NCBI GenBank assembly: GCA_030674155.1
Contig: CM060327.1
Location: 16,162,302 to 16,177,301, forward strand
Length of the DNA stretch: 15,000 bases
Direction: 5' to 3'
Origin: Stramonita haemastoma
Lineage: Eukaryota > Mollusca > Gastropoda > Neogastropoda > Muricidae
In this document: positions 9,590 through 15,000 of the stretch, piece after piece
Numbering within the stretch: position 1 is the stretch's first letter
Layout of the letters: every line of letters begins with the position of its first letter
The notes under the pieces: generated by a model
What the model was told of the DNA's origin: nothing
Database searches by the model: none
What the model saw: the letters and a program-made list of their open reading frames with translations, nothing else
Position numbers and translations under genes: made by a program

Positions 9590-9835
9590 TATGGAATGAT
9601 CAAAGAATGCATTGGTCTGATCTTGAAGCTAATGGCGATATTTTCGTCGTTCCAAAAGACTTAATGCGATACTTTTCTAGAAAGGTTTGACGACTTTCTA
9701 ATGTGTGAAAAAACAGTTTGCGTGCATGTTCACATACTACCTCCGTTTATAGTTTTATTCAAAGGATTCTCTGCGTAACATTACGCAGCCAATGTTAGTT
9801 TCAGGGGAAAAGTCTGATTTTATGGTTACTCCCAC
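9590..9835 (-). mobile_element. tRNA-derived SINE, copy 2, highly diverged
   Basis: On the plus strand TTTTCGTCGTTCC, TTTTCTAGAAAGGTTTGACG, GTGTGAAAAAACAGTTTGCG, GTTCACATAC, CCTCCGTTTATAGTTTTATTC, AAGGATTCT and GTTTCAGGGGAAAAG fall in the same order and spacing as the matching blocks of the better copies (for example 4820-4965 and 12290-12445). The tRNA head is not recognisable. This is the oldest-looking copy in the window, and its left edge against the GATA tract is uncertain. Confidence 0.6.
9771..9788. other. 8-bp inverted repeat with 2-nt centre (CTGCGTAA-CA-TTACGCAG)
   Basis: The two 8-base arms are exact reverse complements. It lies within diverged SINE copy 2, between the CATCCGAAGG-equivalent block and the head. 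A single occurrence of this size is not far beyond chance in 15 kb. Confidence 0.6.
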
Positions 9836-10476
9836 TACATCTCAAACCGGCCGCCCCTGCACCCTTCTGACCTGAAATTCAAAGCTCTGATCAAAAGACT
9901 GTTCCGCTCCCACCAGTGACATTCATTTCTACCGTATGCAGTCAACATTTGTTTCTGTTTCATCAAGTGATATCACTGTACTTCTCCTTTTCTGTACCCT
10001 TCCTATCTTGTTATAAACAGGCTTCTTTTAGGATGTTCCAAGCAACATATCGACAAGTTTGCAGAAAATTCCAAAGTTTTGTTAGAACAGGAGTTGACAA
10101 AGCCTCCCAGTGCTGGGCATTATCTTTGAACTCTTCATTGGCTTCCTAACCAAGTGTGCATTGAGTACAAAACTTTCGACATGTCTCCACTCTTTTCGTG
10201 CGGATTCAATCCTTTCTTCTTTTTTTTTCTCGTCCGGCCGGACTTCTGTCTGTAGCCTGTCTACACAACTTTGCTATTCTTCTGTGTCTGCAATGTTAGT
10301 CACCTACATAAAACCCCGGGATGTCTTTTGATATGTTTTTGTACTAAATACTTGAGAAATTTTATAATCCAAGGCAGCCATAAAATCAAACTTGTAGTAT
10401 AGGCCCTTTTTGTCATCTGCTTCCTGTTTGACTAGACTGCTTGTCATTGTTATTAATCTAAGTGGGTTTCGTTTGG
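9836..10476. other. Unique non-coding stretch
   Basis: No gene, RNA or repeat is supported. Two overlapping plus-strand frames (9916-10149 and 10110-10331) are open but have no identifiable domain. Their Ser/Phe/Leu-rich translation fits T-rich non-coding DNA. Confidence 0.5.
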
Positions 10477-10735
10477 TTTTATTTATTTGATAATCTATTT
10501 ATCTATTTATTTATCTATTCATTTATATATTCTTTTATATCGAGGATAATGCAATAAGCACTCATGTCCTTTTTTTTTACATCCAGTCCCCGTGTGTATG
10601 CAGTTTTGAAAATCTTGTCATCTGTTCCCACCGGTACACAATGGCCTATTCTTACGAAAAGTGGAATAGGATTTAACATGTGCTCAAGATTTTTTCAGTG
10701 TAACCCGTTTTATAGAGATAAGATTGCTAAAATGA
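10477..10735 (-). mobile_element. tRNA-derived SINE, copy 3, head truncated, with (AAAT/AGAT) 3' tail
   Basis: The tail lies at 10477-10536 (plus-strand TTTATTTATCTATT repeats). The body starts with ATCGAGGATAATGCAATAAG, then CTCATGTCC, ACATCCAGTCCCCGTGTGTA, GCAGTTTTG, CCACCGGTACACAATGGCC and GAAAAGTGGAATAGG, and decays after about 10715. These blocks are the reverse complement of the 3' half of the plus-strand copies at 13770 and 14338. The A/B-box head is absent, the usual 5' truncation of target-primed retroelements. Confidence 0.85.
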
Positions 10736-10834
10736 TTCAAACATAAGTAAATTTGGTTTCCTGCATACATAATTATAAACTTACTTTTTATAGATTTTTT
10801 TATCATTTTTTTTCTTTGGTGTAGGGTGGAATAA

Positions 10835-11060
10835 TCAGTCGAGCTTTTTACATCTACTCCCCGTGTGTATGCGGTTTTGTCAATGTTGAAATCCGTTCGC
10901 ACCAGCAGAATGGCAATCTCTTCCAAAAAGTGGAACCAGATTTATCATGTGCACAAGATGTTCTGCTTGCGTTCACACAGGGTAACTAGGTTTACAGTCT
11001 CATCCGAAGAACTTTTGGGGGAAGTGGATTCAGTAATGGTGTTATCCCCTGGGTAAATTA
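10835..11060 (-). mobile_element. tRNA-derived SINE, copy 4, core and partial head
   Basis: Plus-strand blocks ACATCTACTCCCCGTGTGTA, GCGGTTTTGTCAATGTTGA, CCGTTCGCACCAGC, AATGGCAATCTCTTCC, AAAAAGTGGAACCAG, GCACAAGATGTTCTGCTTGC, GTTCACACAGGG and TACAGTCTCATCCGAAG match the family in order. The diverged 3' tail is T-rich (10785-10815) rather than tetranucleotide. The 5' end stops at a (GT)n tract starting near 11066, and the B box is not visible. Confidence 0.87.
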
Positions 11061-11065
11061 TCCAC

Positions 11066-11137
<72 letters not shown>

Positions 11138-11370
11138 TGTGTGTGTGCGCGCACGCGGGTATGTGTGTGTGTCTGTGTGTGTGTGTCTGTGTGTGTGTTT
11201 GTGTGTGTGTGCGCGTGTGTGTGTGTGTGTGCGCACGCGTGTATGTGTGTGTATGAGGTGTGTGTGTGTCAAATTTCAAGTCATTTTTATTTCCAGATGG
11301 TATATGTGTGTGTGTATTTGCGTGCGTGCGCGCGCCCGCATGTATGCATGCGCGCGCGCGTGTATTGTGT
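11066..11370. repeat. (GT)n microsatellite with GC/CG-punctuated variants
   Basis: A pure (GT) run spans about 11069-11133 (65 bases). Imperfect GTGTGCGCG and GTGTCTGT repeats continue to 11270. After a 35-bp gap, GTGTGTGTAT and GCGTGCGCGCGCCCGCATGTA run to about 11365. The alternating purine-pyrimidine pattern is Z-DNA-prone. The Cys/Val and His/Thr frames are translated repeat. Confidence 0.97.
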
Positions 11371-11648
11371 TATTTATCCATGTACAGTAGTCACACAAGA
11401 AACACGTCTTAAGCTGTGCCCATGACCAATCATCCTCAGTCCTATCAACCATTTCACCACAAGCAGCAGATGTGTCCCAAGGGCACTAATGCTAACTGGC
11501 CTCCCTATTCCAAACGCCGTCAGCCTGCAAAGCGGAGGCTAATGGAATCAGGGACATGCTGATCGGACGAAACAAAACTCTGCGTGTGGCGGATAGCAAG
11601 TGGACAGTCTGAGTCACTTTCAAAGACTTCAGCGGCAAGGGCGTTTGT
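11371..11648. other. Short unique island between repeats
   Basis: About 280 bases of ordinary mixed composition, lying between the GT tract and the TTTA/ATGT tract. No open frame, tRNA or SINE match was found. Confidence 0.5.
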
Positions 11649-11895
11649 TTTTTTGTATTTTTATTTTTTTATTTATTTATTTATTTTTTTATTTATTATT
11701 ATTTATTTATTTATTATTTATCTACTTATGTATGTATGTATTATGTATGTATGTAGATGTATGTATGTATGTATGTATGTATGTATGTATGTATGTATGT
11801 ATGTATGTATGTATGTATGTATGTATGTATGTATGTATGTATGCATGTATTTATTTATCTATTTATTTATTCATTTTTATTTATTTATTCTTTTA
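11649..11895. repeat. (TTTA)n - (ATGT)n - (TTTA)n microsatellite, tail of SINE copy 5
   Basis: Positions 11655-11720 are TTTATTTA repeats. Positions 11728-11845 are (ATGT)n with one TATTATGT slip and an ATGTAGATGT slip. Positions 11848-11892 return to TTTATTTATC. The tract runs without a gap into the 3' end of the minus-strand SINE at 11896 (TTTTATATCGACGATAATGG). Confidence 0.96.
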
Positions 11896-12065
11896 TATCG
11901 ACGATAATGGAACAAGTATTTATGTCCTTGTTTGTATCAAGTCCCCGTCTGTATGCAGTTTTGTAAATGTTGTCATCCGTTGCCACCGGCACACAATGGC
12001 CTACTATTTTGAAGAACGGAACAGGTTTTATGTGTGCGCAAGATGTTCTGTGCGTGTCTGTCCGT
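11896..12065 (-). mobile_element. tRNA-derived SINE, copy 5, 5' truncated
   Basis: Plus-strand blocks CGACGATAATGGAACAAG, TTATGTCC, AAGTCCCCGTCTGTATGCAG, TTTTGTAAATGTTGTCATCC, GCCACCGGCACACAATGGCC, GAACGGAACAGG and GCGCAAGATGTTCTGTGCGT match the family. Similarity ends near 12065, just before a G-tract, so the tRNA head and half of the core are missing. Confidence 0.88.
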
Positions 12066-12082
12066 AAACGTGGAGGTGGTAT

Positions 12083-12105
12083 GGGGGGGTGGGGGGGGGG
12101 GGGGG
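12083..12105 (+). repeat. G-tract, G7-T-G15
   Basis: Seven Gs at 12083-12089, one T, then fifteen Gs at 12091-12105. The tract can form a G-quadruplex, and homopolymers of this length are prone to length error in assemblies. It sits just beyond the truncated 5' end of SINE copy 5. Confidence 0.95.
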
Positions 12106-12219
12106 TCGTGAATGTCTGTCATTTTATTTGTTCCTCAGCTAGAGCTTCAGTGTTTACCAATTGTCAGATACGTTTGCATGCAGTCGTTTGTCCAACCGTG
12201 AACGTAACTGCATTCAATC

Positions 12220-12452
12220 TTCGGAGATTATGTCTAAACATGACACCAGAGTACATGTTTAAGATAAAAACATGACCCATTCTCGATAACACGCAATGGC
12301 CTACTCTTCCCAAAAAGAGGAATAGGTTATAATGCGTGTGCAGTATTCTTTGCCGGCATTCATACATCGTAACTTCGATAACAACCTCATCCGAAGGACT
12401 CTCGGAGGATAGAATCAATAGTGCTGGTAACTCCAGGGGAACATTTTGTCAA
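12220..12452 (-). mobile_element. tRNA-derived SINE, copy 6, variant 3' part shared with copy 1
   Basis: Plus-strand blocks in family order are TGTCTAAACATGACACC, AATGGCCTACTCTTCC, AAAAAGAGGAATAGG, GTGTGCAGTATTCTTTGCC, ATTCATACATCG, CCTCATCCGAAGGACT and ACTCCAGGGGAACA. Instead of the common CACGGGGACTGGATG-type 3' end it carries the TCTAAACAYGACACC segment also seen at 4782-4798. The tRNA head beyond 12452 is not recognisable. Confidence 0.75.
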
Positions 12453-12747
12453 GTTAGATTGTTGCTCTTCGTGAGGAAAGCTTGTACATCATTCTTACAA
12501 CGTAAAGACACCCAGTTAGTAGTAGTAGTATTGTGTACAAGTGAACAGTGGGGTAGGGGTAAAAGAGTAGGTAAAGGTAAAGGTGTTCCATAACTTATGT
12601 GGTCCTAGGGGGAACGAGGCATAAGAGACCTCGGCTTCTCCGGGGGGCAACATATTGAGGGCAGTGCCCATCTCCTCTCCCTCGTTGCTTTACCTTCCCT
12701 GACAACTGTGCCATCCCGTCCCCCGTAAAAGAATACAAGGGGTTTCA
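12453..12747. other. Unique segment with short inverted repeats and a GC-richer core
   Basis: AAGGTAAAG at 12574-12582 is inverted at 12688-12696 (CTTTACCTT). Between them are GAGG/CCTC and GGGC-AGT-GCCC short arms and a CCGGGGGGC stretch. It looks more structured than its surroundings and may be part of another repeat element, but I cannot name a family. No coding frame is supported. Confidence 0.3.
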
Positions 12748-12895
12748 AAAGGGGGAAGGAGAGAGACAGATAGCTTTGCAAATAGCAAAAGATAGCGAGA
12801 GATAGTGACAGAGAGACAAACCAGAGGCAGAGACAAGCAGAGACAGAGACAAGGAAAGACAGCGGCACACACAGACAAAACAACAAAGAGATAAG
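12748..12895. repeat. Imperfect AGAGACA / GACAGAGA-rich simple sequence
   Basis: Loose purine-rich repetition of AGAGACAGA, GATAGCGAGAGATAG and CAGAGACAAG units. The minus-strand Cys/Leu/Val/Ser-rich frames across it (12878-12690 and 12886-12605) are low-complexity translation. Confidence 0.8.
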
Positions 12896-13357
12896 TAGAA
12901 AATCATTCAGTATTTTTCATATATCTACCCCCTATAGTCAAATTGCTGCCAGCACAGTATCTAGACTTCTGCATAACAGATTCAACGAATGAATGAGTCT
13001 AAATTGACACAGACTACACTGCCTCAGGAGCAAGCACATAGTGGACAATTTCAATTTACTTCTTATTTTCTTCCACAGCAAAGGGGATGGCCATGGTGAA
13101 AAGATTTGTCGGTTAATTGACGGTGTGATAGAAGTGGCAAAGTCTATACGAAAATGTTATTATGCGTTAAAATGTTGTGTTGAAGTTATCTTCACCTATG
13201 CATGACAAGCTCTTAGCCTAACTGTTTGTGTTGTTTCTTTTAAAGAAAAAGACGATTCTGGTTACAATAATTATTATGGTTGTCGCTATGCTGAGATGCT
13301 TGAAAAAAATCATGTATCCCAAACTTTGTTAATTAGTGTAGTCTCAAACTGATTTCA
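12896..13357. other. Unique non-coding stretch
   Basis: Mixed to AT-rich sequence with no supportable gene, RNA or repeat. It lies between the purine-rich block and the T-rich tail of SINE copy 7. Confidence 0.5.
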
Positions 13358-13478
13358 AGGTTTTATTTATTCATTTACTTATTTTTTTGTTTATTTATCT
13401 TTTTGTTTGTTTGTTTATTTATCTATTTATTTATTTATCTATTTGTTTATTTACTTCTTTGTTTCTTTCTTTCTTTTT

Positions 13479-13514
<36 letters not shown>

Positions 13515-13562
13515 TCAAGGATAATAGAATAAGCACTCATGTGCTCTCCTACATCCAGGTTG
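13358..13562 (-). mobile_element. SINE copy 7: only the last ~45 bp of the element with a long (AAAG)n/(AAAT)n tail
   Basis: Plus-strand 13358-13460 is TTTATTTA/TTTGTTTA, and 13461-13516 is (TTTC)n. AAGGATAATAGAATAAGCAC then TCATGTGCTCTCCTACATCCAGG at 13517-13560 is the 3' terminus of the family, after which similarity stops. It is a strongly 5'-truncated insertion whose tail is longer than its body. Confidence 0.8.
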
Positions 13563-13604
13563 GACAAATGAGACAGAATACTATTCTGAAAGTTCACCAG
13601 GGTA

Positions 13605-13735
13605 TTAAGCCAGGAAACAAGAACAAGATCAACAGCAACAACAACAGTAACAACATCAGCAACATATAACAACCATGATAACAATATGAACAGCACTACC
13701 ATCACCACCAGCAATACCAATAGCAAAATAGTACT
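13605..13735. repeat. Imperfect AAC/CAR trinucleotide-rich sequence
   Basis: AACAAGAACAAGATCAACAG and AACAACAACAGTAACAACAT are followed by looser ACCATCACCACCAGCAAT. The Asn/Ser-rich plus-strand frame to about 13669 and the Val/Leu-rich minus-strand frame are translations of this. Confidence 0.75.
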
Positions 13736-13769
13736 CCTCTCTGTATGTCTATTTCAGCATTTTCTATCC

Positions 13770-14080
13770 TGACAAATAATCAGTTTTCAAACCGGGTTCG
13801 AATCTCGTTCAGGGGATTGTTCCTCTGGAGTTAATATCAGTGCTGACTCCACGCCACCTGGAAGTCCTTCAAATGAGGCTATAAAACGAGGTCCCGTGTG
13901 TGAACGCACGCAGAACATTTTGCGCACACATTAAAAACCGTTCTCGCTTTTCGGAAGGGTAGGCCACTGTGTGCCGGTGGGAGTTATTGGCAAAATTTAC
14001 AAAACTGCATACACACAGGGACTAAATGCAAGAAAGCATATGAGTGCTTATACCGTTATCCTCGAAATAAAATAATTTAA
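13770..14080 (+). mobile_element. tRNA-derived SINE, copy 8, plus strand, B box intact
   Basis: A B box, GGTTCGAATCT, lies at 13795-13805. The sequence upstream (TATCCTGACAAATAATCAG) aligns with the head of copy 9 but lacks about 14 bases, so no good A box remains. After AACTCC-type and TCCTTCAAATGAGGCTATAA blocks come GTCCCGTGTGTGAACGCACG, CAGAACATTTTGCGCACACA, TTTTCGGAAGGGTAGGCCAC, TGTGTGCCGGTGGGAG, AAAACTGCATACACACAGGG and GAGTGCTTATACC. The body ends GTTATCCTCGAAATAAAATA near 14078 with only a very short tail. Confidence 0.88.
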
Positions 14081-14337
14081 GGTGGGACATGGGTTTTTTC
14101 ATGGAAACAAAAGCAGGGGAACGGAACAAGAAAAAAATCAAAACTGACAAGGAGTTGCCAGGAAGAAAGGAAACAGGCAGAAACAAAGAGAGGGATAGAA
14201 AAGTTAGAATTCCTAGCACATAATTTCCAAATGGTGGGGATGCTATTTATACTGACAGGCTTCAGGCATCGCACAAGGGAAGGGGTAGTAGCAAAAACCA
14301 GATTAACTTCACACCTAAACCAAGTTCTTCTGACACA
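14081..14337. other. Short non-coding spacer between two plus-strand SINEs
   Basis: A-rich at 14105-14210 (GGGAACGGAACAAG, AAAAAAATCAAAAC, AGAGAGGGATAG), then mixed sequence. The minus-strand frames crossing it overlap SINE copies and show no domain. Confidence 0.5.
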
Positions 14338-14833
14338 ATGGAGGACGGAATATCCTGGTGGTAAGAGTGATGTGCAGTGATCTGCTGACCTGGGTTCGAA
14401 TCTCTTTCAAGAGGATTTTTTTCTCTTGAGTTAACATCAGTCCGGAATCCATTTCCACCCAATAGTCCTTCAGGGGAGACTATAAACTATGTCCCGTGTG
14501 TGAACACATGCAGACCATCTTGCGCACATGTTAAACCCCGTTCCACTTTTCGGAAGAGTAGGCCATTGTGTACCGCTAGGAAGGGATAAGAAATTTGACA
14601 AAACTGCATACGCACGGGACTGGATGTAGAAAAGCACACGGGTGCTTTTTCCATTATCCTTGAAATAAAAGAATGAATAAACAAACAAACATACAAACAA
14701 ACAAATGAAGAAAGAAAGAAAGAAAGATAAAAAGAATGAAAACAAGCAAGAAATAAATACATAGATAAAGAAAGAAAGAAAGAAGAAAACAACGAAAAAA
14801 AAAAAGAAAAAAAAGAAAGAAAGAAGAAGAAAT
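14338..14833 (+). mobile_element. tRNA-derived SINE, copy 9, plus strand, most complete, with long A-rich microsatellite tail
   Basis: The head starts GGAGGACGG (14340-14348), matching the GGAAGGACGG start of copy 1. An A-box-like TATCCTGGTGGTAAGAG lies at 14351-14367 and a B box, GGTTCGAATCT, at 14393-14403. The core includes AGTCCTTCAGGGGAGACTAT, GTCCCGTGTGTGAACACATG, CAGACCATCTTGCGCACATG, CCGTTCCACTTTTCGGAAGA and GTAGGCCATTGTGTACCG. The 3' end has AAAACTGCATACGCACGGGA, CTGGATGTAG and GGGTGCTTTTTCCATTATCC, then TTGAAATAAAAGAATG. The body is about 325 bp. The tail from 14664 changes from (CAAA)n to (AAAG)n, AATAAATACATAG and again (AAAG)n. Target-site duplications were not found. Confidence 0.9.
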
Positions 14834-15000
14834 ATCAACCCAAACATCCTACCTTCCCTGAAGTGTGTCTGCGTTATGCTCACCCTATATTTGCTACAAT
14901 TATTATAAGCCCCCAGCACAAGTTTTCACCTCTCTTGCCCTCAAATGGCCAGAGGTTTCTCCAGCCACAGACAAATGTGTCCAGTGAAGGCCTGTGAATA
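14834..15000. other. Unique non-coding end of window
   Basis: Mixed-composition sequence after the SINE tail; no gene, RNA or repeat is recognised. Confidence 0.5.

Noticed and set aside
11042..11425. Cys-Val and His-Thr repeat proteins
   Set aside because: Translated (GT)n tract in opposite strands.
11584..12067. 155-codon plus-strand frame
   Set aside because: Translates TTTA/ATGT microsatellite plus antisense SINE; no gene signal.
1..15000. CRISPR array, tRNA or rRNA gene, bacterial operon
   Set aside because: The repeats are simple tandem units without spacers. The B boxes belong to SINEs lacking a cloverleaf. No rRNA-like stretch or prokaryotic gene spacing is seen.

Overview
The window reads as non-coding DNA from an animal nuclear genome, most likely an invertebrate and plausibly a gastropod mollusc. 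The grounds are a metazoan-type class A GPCR exon, a family of tRNA-derived SINE copies, about 2 kb of tetra- and dinucleotide microsatellites, and no compact gene structure. The mollusc assignment is inference: part of the SINE core resembles, from memory, cores common in molluscan SINEs. Nothing bacterial, phage or plasmid-like is present.

Layout. Positions 1-358 (minus strand) hold the only recognisable protein-coding sequence. It is the extracellular N-terminus, TM1, first intracellular loop and start of TM2 of a rhodopsin-like GPCR. The rest of the gene lies beyond base 1. Its reading frame is broken by at least three single-base shifts, so it is either a young pseudogene or carries assembly indels. 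Positions 359-2560 are unique, partly AT-rich sequence. Positions 2563-2960 are a compound TACA/TAGA microsatellite. Positions 2960-4770 are unique apart from a 25-bp direct duplication and a 9-bp stem-loop.

From 4775 onward at least nine copies or fragments of one tRNA-derived SINE family can be aligned by eye. Seven are on the minus strand (about 4775-5068, 9590-9835, 10537-10735, 10835-11060, 11896-12065, 12220-12452, 13517-13562) and two on the plus strand (13770-14080, 14338-14665). They share a tRNA-like head with A and B boxes, a core and a 3' end. In several copies the 3' tail runs directly into a long tetranucleotide microsatellite, so much of the simple sequence in the right half appears to be SINE tail that expanded. 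Two copies (4775-5068 and 12220-12452) share a different 3' segment, which suggests a second subfamily.

Other simple-sequence blocks lie at 7379-7780 (TA, GATA, TCTCTG), 9218-9570 (GATA), 11066-11370 (GT/CG), 12083-12105 (G-tract) and 12748-12895 (AGAC-rich). The remaining long open frames are mostly translations of microsatellites or SINE copies and are not proposed as genes. No convincing new multi-gene system was found. The most informative signals are the broken GPCR exon, the SINE-microsatellite coupling and the SINE 3'-end variant.
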